Positions 17,027 to 23,898 of a DNA stretch of 25,309 nucleotides are shown in pieces. How positions within the stretch are numbered: the stretch's first letter is position 1; every line of letters begins with the position of its first letter. Location of the stretch: positions 1 through 25,309 of IMG/VR virus record IMGVR_UViG_3300009152_000189. One strand, 5' to 3'. The translations under genes and the position numbers were made by a program. This DNA is from a virus. Below the pieces are notes generated by a model that saw nothing but the letters and a program-made list of their open reading frames with translations, searched no databases and was not told the DNA's origin.

Positions 17027-17056
17027 GTGGGGGTCGGGCTTCGGCTCGGCCCCCGC
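17027..17056 (+). promoter_or_regulatory. UUCG-capped GC-rich RNA hairpin after the capsid gene
   Basis: Bases 17027-17039 pair with 17044-17056 as a 13-bp stem with three G-U pairs, closed by a C(UUCG)G tetraloop, an exceptionally stable cap. No run of U follows (GCAACCACAAGG), so it is not a normal intrinsic terminator. It may protect the capsid message from 3' decay, be a processing site, or lower read-through into the tail genes. The gap 17014-17073 holds nothing else except the AAGGAG ribosome binding site for the next gene. Confidence 0.6.
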
Positions 17057-17073
17057 AACCACAAGGAGACCTT

Positions 17074-17709
17074 ATGGCTATTACACTATCATCACTCAGG
17101 ACTATAGTACGGCGAGACCTGCGTGACTCTGGTGCCACTAAGACATGGAGTGACGACGAAGTCAACGACATGATCAAGTGGGGCGTCCAGGAGGTCTCGC
17201 GCATCCGACCACAGGAGACCTATGAAGAAGTTGCTTACACTGCTCCTGCCGTCGGAGCTTTCTTTACTATCAACACACTTACGCTCGACACTGTTTACCG
17301 TGTTGATGCGTATAAGAACAGCAAGCTTATCGCTTCGGTTCCATTTGCTCAGGATGCCCAGGCTACTGGTGGATGGGACTTCCTTAATGGAAAGCTGCAC
17401 ATGCCACCCTATCTCGTCCTGCCTGACGGATCTACACTGCGGGTGTTTGGATACAAGCACTATACGCAGCCCACGATTGACTCGTCCTCTATCGAGCTCG
17501 ACGACGATGCTACTAACGCCGTGCGTGCATGGGTCCAGAAGGAAGCGATGTTCATGCTGATCTCTGACCGCGTCCGATTCCAGCAATGGCAGGTCGCAGC
17601 AGGAGCATCAGACACTAACAGCATTCAGTTGGCCCAGCTTTACAGTGCGGCAGAGCGACGATGGGACAAGATCTCTAAGTCAGTGCGCCGCGTAAGGAAG
17701 ACACCCTAA
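17074..17709 (+). CDS. Head-tail adaptor / connector protein
   Basis: The 211-residue protein follows the capsid gene, where connector proteins of N4-gp56 phages are found. It begins with a helical segment (LRTIVRRDLRDSGATKTWSD followed by DEVNDMIKWGVQEVSRI), the usual start of gp6-like adaptors, then a beta-rich insertion (LDTVYRVDAYKNSKLIASVP) and C-terminal helices (AVRAWVQKEAMFMLISDRVR). Such proteins form a ring under the portal. AAGGAG precedes the ATG. The adaptor role is inferred from fold pattern and position. Confidence 0.75.
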   Translation: MAITLSSLRTIVRRDLRDSGATKTWSDDEVNDMIKWGVQEVSRIRPQETYEEVAYTAPAVGAFFTINTLTLDTVYRVDAYKNSKLIASVPFAQDAQATGGWDFLNGKLHMPPYLVLPDGSTLRVFGYKHYTQPTIDSSSIELDDDATNAVRAWVQKEAMFMLISDRVRFQQWQVAAGASDTNSIQLAQLYSAAERRWDKISKSVRRVRKTP

Positions 17710-18560
17710 TGGATCTTAGCGCAGCAGTAACTATCCAGCGTCCTGGGGCTGCGCCCCTGGATATCAATAGCATCCGCGACCCCAACTCCGTTGGGTCATC
17801 GCCTGTTTCTGGGTACATGATTGAGCAGGTAGACTTCTCATCTGTGCCCATTACTGCGTTCACGGAGGACACCCCGCTGGTGGATGGTGTTGACAGCTAC
17901 GATCCGTACCTGTCAGCACGCACCATTAACATTGTCCTGTCGGTATACGGCAGCAGCTACGGCGACTTCTGGGACAAGATAACTGCTCTTAACGCTGCGC
18001 TTCAGGCTCAGCCTATGGCTGCTAGTACCGCAACGTACGCTGCGCTGGAGGCGGACGGCAAGCGCAAGCTATCATTTAGTCAGCCTAAGGCCGTAGGATC
18101 ATATAGCCTGTACATGATGGTCCGTCCTATGGCGCTGCCAAGATTCGTCACGGACGCATCGTCTTCAGCAGGAGATCCAACAAGGGGATACTCAGTTAAG
18201 TGCAGCGTTAGCCTTATCGCAGAGGACCCATACAAGTATTTCGAAACAGAGTCTACTTTTTCTAGAGTTGGCAGTGGGGCCCTGACTATCTCCAATACCG
18301 GCACAACAGTTGCTTGGCCAACAGTTACCTGGAACGTAACATCACTTAGCACCGTATCATTCGGTACTGGCGATACCATTGTTCAGCACACAGGGGTATC
18401 AAGTAATGTTACCGACACCTTTAAGACCGCGCAGTCTACTAGCTCATCTACTTTAACAAGATACGAATTCTTTAGCCTGCCGCCTGGTAACAAGTCAATA
18501 ACTATATCTGGCCAGTCAGGGCAAACGGTAACTGTAACAATTAGAGAGGCTATCCTCTAG
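17709..18560 (+). CDS. Distal tail (Dit)-like protein
   Basis: The 283-residue protein shows the layout of siphovirus distal tail proteins. A first domain has an aR-I-x-L strand and a helix (ARTINIVLSVYGSSYGDFWD then KITALNAALQAQ), followed by KRKLSFSQP and a DPYKYFETES motif. A second beta domain has GALTISNTGTTVAWPTVTWN and later strands. Dit subunits form the hub ring joining tail and tip. The ATG overlaps the previous stop (TAATG). The next gene is a tip protein, in line with a Dit-Tal order. No tube or tape-measure gene precedes it, which is unusual for a long-tailed phage. The match is to the family pattern, not to a specific protein. Confidence 0.7.
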   Translation: MDLSAAVTIQRPGAAPLDINSIRDPNSVGSSPVSGYMIEQVDFSSVPITAFTEDTPLVDGVDSYDPYLSARTINIVLSVYGSSYGDFWDKITALNAALQAQPMAASTATYAALEADGKRKLSFSQPKAVGSYSLYMMVRPMALPRFVTDASSSAGDPTRGYSVKCSVSLIAEDPYKYFETESTFSRVGSGALTISNTGTTVAWPTVTWNVTSLSTVSFGTGDTIVQHTGVSSNVTDTFKTAQSTSSSTLTRYEFFSLPPGNKSITISGQSGQTVTVTIREAIL

Positions 18561-20701
18561 TGCCAGCTAAGAACATTGTAGTGATCCGTAGCCGTAATTC
18601 CTACGACTCTGCCGATGAGTTCTGGCAGGGTGCTCCCGTTGCCGTAATCACTGATGCGCGAGACATTGGCGTGCAGTTGTATGCTAACGATGGCGGATCA
18701 ATGTTCTTCACCTTGCCAGTTGACCATCCGGCTCTACCGCTAATCGACCCACTTAACCAGCACTACGTTGTGCAGCGCTGGAACGGCAGCAGCTATGATA
18801 CCATCCAATCTGGGTTCATCACCGACTATGACGCCAGTGCCAACGAGGTGGTCATCAATGGTGCGGACTACATGACCACTCTCAACAAGTACTACACCCC
18901 AATCCACGGCCCGGAGCTGGGGGCCAAAGCAATCCCAAACACAGACACTACAACTATTCTATCCACCACGCCTAGCGCAATCATCGCAGCAGCAGTGTCT
19001 AAAGATCGAGCAAAGTCGTCCGAAGGGTACGCTGTGTCCTCAACTGACTCCACCTATAAGAACGTAGGGAAAATTTCAGCCTACTCTGGCGCAGCCCAGT
19101 CATCTACCAACCCATCAGGTACTCGAGATGCAATCACTGTGGCGTATGAAGAGGTTTCAGGTGTCAAAACTGGGACAGTTATTCTGAGCGGTGCTCTATA
19201 TATTTGGAGAAGCTCAACAGCTAACACGTTTCAGGAAGGGGAGACCGGCAAGCTTATTGAGGGTAACTTCTCTATTGGTACCAGCTCTTCTGATAAGGGT
19301 AAGATTGGATTCATCATTAGCTCAAACCCAGGCGGACCACTTGCAAAGGTTGAGTTCGACGTATACATTGCGGTAAGCAGCCTAGACATTGGATATACGA
19401 GCGGTGGATACGGTGCCCTTAACTTCAGCGTAAAGCTACGACCGGTATCTAACTACGTCTCTGCCACAGAAGACCATACTGGATCAGACTTGAACAGGAC
19501 TCTCTCTATTCTTTCAGAGGGCGTAAGCTACGAGTTCTATGTAACCCCGTACTATGAGGGTAACCTTTCTCCATCAGACGCAACAGCAGACTTTGACCAG
19601 TACATCTGGGGCGCTACAACTCGCGCACCTGAGTCTACGTTTACTGCTGGCCTTCAGACTAACACTATTAGAGACGCTTTTGACGATCTTCTTGATCCAA
19701 ACGATCCAGCCAACATCCTTGACCGAAGCGATGACTACCCAAGTATTTCACCAGCACCAGTACCACTAATCAAGTTCATGTCACTAGAGCATCTAGGAAC
19801 AAACACAACAACCAAACACCCGTACGTGACAGCAGGTCAAGGCCCGGTAGACTTCATGCGTGACTTGGCAGATATCGAGATGGGATCTAGGTCTAATGGC
19901 GAGAAGGTTATATTTAACTTCTATGGGGTACCCTCCGCGTCTCCTGACGGGAAGAAGCTGAGTGTACACCACTCTGTCTCGCCAGACCCACAGGCTACCA
20001 TTATCTACCCTGGGCAGATCCTGGACTACAACGTAACAAACAAGCGTAGCGCCAAGGTTACCTCAGCCAGAGTAATACCTACCACGGACTTCCTCATCGG
20101 CTCCAGCACAGAAGGCTCATCAGGTTCTAAGACTAAGGGTGCTGTGAAGAACCCCGCAAGCGGCATAACTAGTTCCAGCCCTGCCCTCCCTAACGTCACC
20201 AGCCAGGGCGGATTCCTTTCGGCTGACGCAGCTGGGAACTTTGCACAGGGTATCATCAATGACTTCGGAGAAGACGCTGACACTCAAATGATTAAGATTT
20301 CTTTACGAACAGAGCAGTTCGGCCCTATTGGTGTGGCTGGTACGCCTAAGCTTGGCGAGACTGTTCGCGTGGTTGTTCGCCGTAAGAACGTTACGGTCGG
20401 TGGCGACGAGCTGTCCGGTCTGTACAATGTTGGCGGCATGCAGTGGCTAGCTAAGATCGACGGCACAGAGCGACTTGCTTTGGACCTGGTCAAGCCCAAC
20501 AAGTTCAAGGGCGCAGCCATTACCTGGGAGCGCAAGCCCAACCCGGCACCTGAGCCATCGAATGATACCCCGCCACAGCCGGGCACCCCGCCACCGCCAA
20601 GGCCACCAACGCCATCAACGCCACCTCGACCAGGCCCTAGCGGCACTGCAAGGCCAGGCATCCCGCGCATTAACGGCAGGCCTGATAGGTTCCAGCTATG
20701 A
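18560..20701 (+). CDS. Tail tip protein, ReqiPepy6 Gp37 / Tal-like
   Basis: The GTG start shares a base with the previous TAG. The first 120 residues read VVIRSRNSYDSADEF, GAPVAVITDARDIGVQLYAN, DGGSMFFTLPVDHPALPLID and GFITDYDASANEVVINGADY. This pattern of strand, paired 'l..p....pl..' segment and 'G.i......~v~v.G.d' matches siphovirus Gp37-like tail proteins. A middle insertion (about 130-330) looks beta-rich, perhaps fibronectin-like. A further tail-hub-like part has VDFMRDLADIEMGSRSNGEK and GETVRVVVRRK. The last 60 residues are a Pro-rich linker (PQPGTPPPPRPPTPSTPP), which may flex or attach a fibre. It probably forms the tail tip that contacts the host. Confidence 0.75.
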   Translation: MPAKNIVVIRSRNSYDSADEFWQGAPVAVITDARDIGVQLYANDGGSMFFTLPVDHPALPLIDPLNQHYVVQRWNGSSYDTIQSGFITDYDASANEVVINGADYMTTLNKYYTPIHGPELGAKAIPNTDTTTILSTTPSAIIAAAVSKDRAKSSEGYAVSSTDSTYKNVGKISAYSGAAQSSTNPSGTRDAITVAYEEVSGVKTGTVILSGALYIWRSSTANTFQEGETGKLIEGNFSIGTSSSDKGKIGFIISSNPGGPLAKVEFDVYIAVSSLDIGYTSGGYGALNFSVKLRPVSNYVSATEDHTGSDLNRTLSILSEGVSYEFYVTPYYEGNLSPSDATADFDQYIWGATTRAPESTFTAGLQTNTIRDAFDDLLDPNDPANILDRSDDYPSISPAPVPLIKFMSLEHLGTNTTTKHPYVTAGQGPVDFMRDLADIEMGSRSNGEKVIFNFYGVPSASPDGKKLSVHHSVSPDPQATIIYPGQILDYNVTNKRSAKVTSARVIPTTDFLIGSSTEGSSGSKTKGAVKNPASGITSSSPALPNVTSQGGFLSADAAGNFAQGIINDFGEDADTQMIKISLRTEQFGPIGVAGTPKLGETVRVVVRRKNVTVGGDELSGLYNVGGMQWLAKIDGTERLALDLVKPNKFKGAAITWERKPNPAPEPSNDTPPQPGTPPPPRPPTPSTPPRPGPSGTARPGIPRINGRPDRFQL

Positions 20702-20922
20702 CCAGGAGCCAGTTCGAGATCCTCTTGTCAAGACTTGACGACATCGACGTTCGTATGCGTGCCCTCGAGGTAGAGAGCGCCGGAAACAAAGCTGTGCGGA
20801 ATGCTAGACAAGCAGGCGATTTGGAGGCAAAATGGAAGGCAGGGATCGTGGCGTCCATTGTGGGCGGTGTCGTAACCCTGGCAGCCAAGGTGTACGACGC
20901 CTTGACAAACGGAGGTAAGTAA
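20698..20922 (+). CDS. Coiled-coil plus single membrane segment protein, holin-like (XhlA-type)
   Basis: The 74-residue product starts at an ATG overlapping the tail-tip stop (ATGA). Residues 6-45 are a coiled-coil-like helix (RLDDIDVRMRALEVE). Residues 48-66 (AGIVASIVGGVVTLAAKV) form one hydrophobic segment near the C-terminus. This layout matches small XhlA-type proteins and other phage holin-associated proteins. They help or regulate membrane disruption with a second holin. The gene sits two genes upstream of the HAD protein and three upstream of the cysteine peptidase. The alternative is an unrelated small membrane anchor. Confidence 0.55.
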   Translation: MTRSQFEILLSRLDDIDVRMRALEVESAGNKAVRNARQAGDLEAKWKAGIVASIVGGVVTLAAKVYDALTNGGK

Positions 20923-21638
20923 TGGCAAAGGCTAACCTAGTAGATCGCGTGGGCGAACTCAAGGAGCAGGGCCTGTCCTTCTCCAAGATTGGGGAGCTGC
21001 TCAACATGAGCAAGGACCAGGTTCAGAAGTTCCATAAACGCTACGCTGAGGGGATCCCGGAAGATCTCTTGCCAGCGCAAAAGAATGCTTCGAAGACTCC
21101 GCCGTTCGTGGGGATCGACATCGCCTACTTCGACATCGAGACAACGTTCAGCAACTGGCGACGCATGCTGTGCGGTTCGATTGCCGACAGCCTTGGTAAC
21201 GTCATCACGCTCAGTCACGACACGCACCCTGGCAAGAACTGGCAGGACGATAGCGTGCTGGTGAAGGCATACTGCGAGGAGCTCGACAAGTACGACGTGA
21301 TCGTCGGCTGGAACTCCAAGCTGTTTGACGTGCCAGTACTCAACTCGCGCATGCTGTACCACGGATTCAAGCCGTACAATCCACGCATGCACCTTGACCT
21401 TATGTACAAGGCGACTGGCTCATCCATTGCGATTGGCCGTAAGTCTCTGGACAATGTGTCCAAGTATTTCGGTGTCCAGAACAAGAAGACTCCGCTTGAC
21501 CCACGCACGTGGGACGATGCGGATCATGGCGACCGCGCAGCATACGAGAAGATCATCGAGCACTGCGAGGCGGACGTGCTGGTCCTTCGGGATGTGTACG
21601 CCAAGCTTAAGCCGATGGTGCACATCCTTCACCGATGA
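20922..21638 (+). CDS. HTH fused to a DEDD-type 3'-5' exonuclease-like domain
   Basis: The 238-residue protein has an N-terminal helix-turn-helix segment (about 7-41, VDRVGELKEQGLSFSKIGEL followed by LNMSKDQVQKFH). From residue 67 it has a DnaQ/YprB-like RNase H fold exonuclease. Motif I is YFDIETT (D71, E73), motif II is VGWNSKLFDVP (D136), and motif III is HCEADVLVLRDVY (H214, D218). The third motif has His where PolB-type enzymes have Tyr four residues before the Asp; I recall this variant from phage members. It may act in DNA degradation, proofreading or processing of replication intermediates. Fusion to an HTH is unusual and suggests DNA targeting. The ATG overlaps the previous stop. Confidence 0.8.
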   Translation: MAKANLVDRVGELKEQGLSFSKIGELLNMSKDQVQKFHKRYAEGIPEDLLPAQKNASKTPPFVGIDIAYFDIETTFSNWRRMLCGSIADSLGNVITLSHDTHPGKNWQDDSVLVKAYCEELDKYDVIVGWNSKLFDVPVLNSRMLYHGFKPYNPRMHLDLMYKATGSSIAIGRKSLDNVSKYFGVQNKKTPLDPRTWDDADHGDRAAYEKIIEHCEADVLVLRDVYAKLKPMVHILHR

Positions 21639-22003
21639 CCGAAGACGAAGTGCAGTCGCACTTTGACCGGAGTGTTGCCGTGGACTTTGACGACACTATT
21701 GTCGTCAGGGTCTTCGGCACTTTGGTTCCTGCCAAAGATTGCATCGAAGCGCTGCAGATTCTAAGAGACCAGGGGTACAGGATCATCATCCACTCAGCAC
21801 GATCATGGGAGCACTGGCAAGACAGGATCGAGAGAGAGAACGAGATGATCAACCTGCTTAATAGCTGGGAGATCCCGTACGATGAGGTCTATGCTGGTAA
21901 GGGTAAGCCACCAGCTATGGCGTACATCGACGACCGTGGGCTGCGGTTCGCAGACAACTGGATGGACATCGCAAGAGTAATCATTGAGAAGGGGAAAGTA
22001 TGA
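21635..22003 (+). CDS. HAD-superfamily phosphatase-like protein
   Basis: The 122-residue protein carries the HAD motifs in order: motif I VDFDDT (D17, D19, T21), motif II HSAR (S54), a Lys at 89 or 91 (GKGKP) and motif IV YIDDR (D99, D100). It is small and capless, like phage HADs that act on nucleotides, sugar phosphates or the polynucleotide 3'/5' end. The substrate cannot be told. The ATG overlaps the exonuclease stop (ATGA) and the next gene also starts by ATGA, so the exonuclease, this gene and the peptidase form one coupled group. End repair with the exonuclease is a possible role. Confidence 0.75.
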   Translation: MTEDEVQSHFDRSVAVDFDDTIVVRVFGTLVPAKDCIEALQILRDQGYRIIIHSARSWEHWQDRIERENEMINLLNSWEIPYDEVYAGKGKPPAMAYIDDRGLRFADNWMDIARVIIEKGKV

Positions 22004-22584
22004 GCAAGCTAAAGATCGTAACGCAAACGGATAGTATCGAGGGCAAGGATACAAAGGACATCAGCGATAACTGGATGGATGACTGCGCGTGGGCTACGCT
22101 TGCGTGTGCAGCTAACCATCTAACCGGGTCTAAGTTCAAGTCTGCAGACGCAATCAAGTGGGGCGAGAAGGTTGGGCGCAAGGACCGCGATGGCCTGCCT
22201 GACCCAACGTCGCTTGACCAGCTGGTAAAGGCTGGGCCACTGGCTGGCGTTAAGGTGACTAAGCCTAAGAACTGGTCGGCAGTAGAGGCTGCGATCAATG
22301 CTGGTGCAGTGATCATCATCAATGTTGATCAGGCCAAGAACTATCCGCCAGTTCGGATGAGCAAGTGGCATGTCGACCGTGAGAAGCGCAAGCCTGGCAA
22401 GCCGTATGGTCACGCCACCTGCGCAGCTAAGACGGCAGACGGGTATGAGTGGGCTGACCCAACGATGAGTGGCAAGGGCGACGAGGAGTATGCCGTTGTC
22501 CTACCGTGGGATAGCATCAAGCAGATCGCCCGGTCGAAGGGGGATGCCCCTCACACGAGGTGCCTGATCGTAACTAAGAAGTAA
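22000..22584 (+). CDS. C39-like cysteine peptidase, candidate endolysin
   Basis: The 194-residue product has a papain-like arrangement: C29 in WMDDCAWATLACAANHLTG, H138 in YGHAT and D153 in WADPT. This order and spacing fit the peptidase_C39_2 / cysteine peptidase-amidase fold. No signal peptide or cell-wall-binding repeat is visible. In phages such enzymes can act as endolysins that cut peptidoglycan cross-bridges, and it follows the coiled-coil membrane protein in the same transcript. A role in cleaving a host or virion protein is the alternative. The gene is the last before the terminator at 22612. Confidence 0.6.
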   Translation: MSKLKIVTQTDSIEGKDTKDISDNWMDDCAWATLACAANHLTGSKFKSADAIKWGEKVGRKDRDGLPDPTSLDQLVKAGPLAGVKVTKPKNWSAVEAAINAGAVIIINVDQAKNYPPVRMSKWHVDREKRKPGKPYGHATCAAKTADGYEWADPTMSGKGDEEYAVVLPWDSIKQIARSKGDAPHTRCLIVTKK

Positions 22585-22587
22585 CGC

Positions 22588-22616
22588 TTGACATCCCATG
22601 TGGGATGCCCTAAGAT
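22588..22616 (+). promoter_or_regulatory. Sigma70-type promoter of the recombination module
   Basis: TTGACA (22588-22593) is a perfect -35, followed by a 17-base spacer and TAAGAT (22611-22616), one change from the TATAAT consensus. The expected start is at about 22622-22624. It lies between the lysin candidate and the Cas4-like nuclease gene and is the only clear promoter I find in the window. The spacer contains a palindrome, and the -10 lies in the left arm of a terminator. Confidence 0.8.
22592..22607. promoter_or_regulatory. Perfect palindrome in the promoter spacer, candidate operator
   Basis: CATCCCA-TG-TGGGATG is a 7+7 inverted repeat beginning in the -35 hexamer and filling most of the spacer. 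Placement where a dimeric repressor would block RNA polymerase suggests an operator. No repressor gene is in the window. The same sequence is not obvious elsewhere here. Confidence 0.5.
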
Positions 22617-22647
22617 CCCCAGTGGACGGACCCACTGGGGGTCTTTT
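22612..22647 (+). terminator. Intrinsic terminator ending the structural/lysis transcript
   Basis: Bases 22612-22625 pair with 22632-22645 as a 14-bp stem with one G-U pair around a 6-base loop, and T residues from 22644 to 22647 follow. This is a standard rho-independent terminator for transcripts coming from the left. Its left arm contains the -10 of the downstream promoter. Transcripts starting at 22622-22624 would lack most of the left arm and should not terminate here. Confidence 0.8.
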
Positions 22648-22664
22648 AGTTTATAGGAGGAGCT

Positions 22665-23375
22665 ATGGAAACAATAGCTAAGGCGTTTGACCTGGGGTTG
22701 AAAGCCAACCGTAAGGATCGTCCTTCCGGTACGTTCTTCCGTGGCAGCAAGCTTGGCTCGTGCCTGCGACAGCAGTACTACGATGCCACAGGCGAGCCCG
22801 TCACTAACCCATTCGAGGATCGGCTGTACCGGATCTTTGAGCAGGGCCACGTCATCGCTGAGACCTTTGAGCGGAACCTCAAAGCGTCTGGGCTATTCGA
22901 CGAGTTTGAGTCTGAGGTACCTGTAGAGATGGAGAAGTACAACTTCTCTGGGAACATCGACCACCTTGTTCAGTGGAAGAATAGAGACCATATGTACGAG
23001 AACGGATGGGAAGTTATCGAGATGAAGTCGATGAACTCGAACGGCTTTAAGTACCTTAAGGGACCTAAGCCAGAGCATGCCATTCAGGCTGCTAGTTATG
23101 CGCTTGCGTTGGAGTATAACGGCTTCCTCCCCGAGGAGACCTACGATCAGCAGATCGCAGCTCGCGTTGTGTACGTCAGCAAGGATGACTTCCTGATTAG
23201 TGAGTATACTATTGACAGGTCCTGGTATGATAAGGCTATGCGGGTCCTCAAGATCGGCAACACGTTTAAGGAGCAAGGACGGATTCCGTTTAGGCTCCCG
23301 GTGCCGGAGGGTAAGGATCCCAAGAAGATGTGGCCATGCGGCGGGTGCCAATGGCTGACTAAGTGCAGGGGGTAA
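22665..23375 (+). CDS. Cas4/RecB-like PD-(D/E)XK exonuclease with iron-sulfur cysteines
   Basis: The 236-residue protein carries PD-(D/E)XK motifs: D99 (NIDHL), E119 and K121 (IEMKSM), and Q141 with Y145 (AIQAASYALAL). Four cysteines are placed as in Cas4/AddB-type [4Fe-4S] proteins: C33 in GSCLRQQYYD near the N-terminus, and C225, C228 and C234 at the C-terminus. An upstream His (H62, QGHVI) also fits the motif. The expected activity is 5'-3' or 3'-5' processing of DNA ends to give single strands for the ERF protein encoded next. There is no CRISPR array here, so a Cas role is not implied. The ribosome binding site is GGAGG; this is the first gene after the promoter. Confidence 0.85.
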   Translation: METIAKAFDLGLKANRKDRPSGTFFRGSKLGSCLRQQYYDATGEPVTNPFEDRLYRIFEQGHVIAETFERNLKASGLFDEFESEVPVEMEKYNFSGNIDHLVQWKNRDHMYENGWEVIEMKSMNSNGFKYLKGPKPEHAIQAASYALALEYNGFLPEETYDQQIAARVVYVSKDDFLISEYTIDRSWYDKAMRVLKIGNTFKEQGRIPFRLPVPEGKDPKKMWPCGGCQWLTKCRG

Positions 23376-23376
23376 C

Positions 23377-23898
23377 ATGGCGGATAAGATCAGTCTAGCT
23401 ACCAAGATCGCCAAGGTCATGGAGGCCGTTGGCTACGTGCAGAAGGGCGGCACGAACAGCGCCCAGGGGTACAAGTTCGTACAGGCATCTGCCGTTGCGG
23501 ACAAGGTACGCGCTGAGCTGAGCAAGCTCAACGTGTCGATGACCCCGACCAACATTGACGTGATTAGCGAGGGGCTGACACCGTCTGGTAAGCAGGCGCT
23601 GCTCACTCTCCGCTTCACTTGGACGCTCACCGACGGCGACAGTGGCGAGACTATCTCGTTCCAGTCCATCGGTACGGGGGCGGACAGCGGCGACAAGGCT
23701 GCGTATAAGGCAGCTACCGGCGCACTCAAGTACGCTCTGCTCACAGGGTTCCTGATCCCAACAGGCGATGACCCAGAGGCAGACGGCAAGACGGATGACG
23801 AGATCATTGCTGCTAAGGCTAAGGATCTCTTCAACGGGGTGGTTCAGCAGCCGACCAAGAAGAAGGCTGATGTAGTGGAAGAGGAGTTTGCATTCTGA
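23377..23898 (+). CDS. erf: ERF-family single-strand annealing protein
   Basis: The 173-residue protein has the ERF layout: an N-terminal helix, GYKFVQASAVADKVRAEL (31-48), a beta sheet with LLTLRFTWTLTDGD, then TGADSGDKAAYKAATGAL (100-117) and YALLTGFLIPTGDDPEAD. These are typical of P22 Erf-type recombinases, which anneal complementary single strands during phage recombination, repair or circularisation. The C-terminus is acidic and aromatic (VVEEEFAF), like the tips that phage and bacterial SSBs use to recruit partners. It directly follows the Cas4-like nuclease, which would make its substrate. Confidence 0.9.
   Translation: MADKISLATKIAKVMEAVGYVQKGGTNSAQGYKFVQASAVADKVRAELSKLNVSMTPTNIDVISEGLTPSGKQALLTLRFTWTLTDGDSGETISFQSIGTGADSGDKAAYKAATGALKYALLTGFLIPTGDDPEADGKTDDEIIAAKAKDLFNGVVQQPTKKKADVVEEEFAF

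Noticed and set aside
18560-18570. GTGCCAGCTAA start shared with the gene at 3019
   Set aside because: Eleven identical bases at two GTG starts encode MPAK; this is short enough to be chance or simple codon preference and the flanks differ.
20580-20690. Pro-rich repeat region as a possible tandem DNA repeat
   Set aside because: The codons for Pro and Thr vary and no exact unit repeats. It is explained as a Pro-rich linker of the tail-tip protein.
23214-23240. A second TTGACA-like -35 with a TATGAT downstream
   Set aside because: TATGAT lies only about 8 bases away and no good -10 is at 16-18 bases. It is inside the Cas4-like coding sequence.
22665-23375. Possible CRISPR connection through the Cas4-like nuclease
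   Set aside because: No direct repeats with regular spacers or other cas genes are in the window. Cas4/RecB-like nucleases are common in phage recombination modules.
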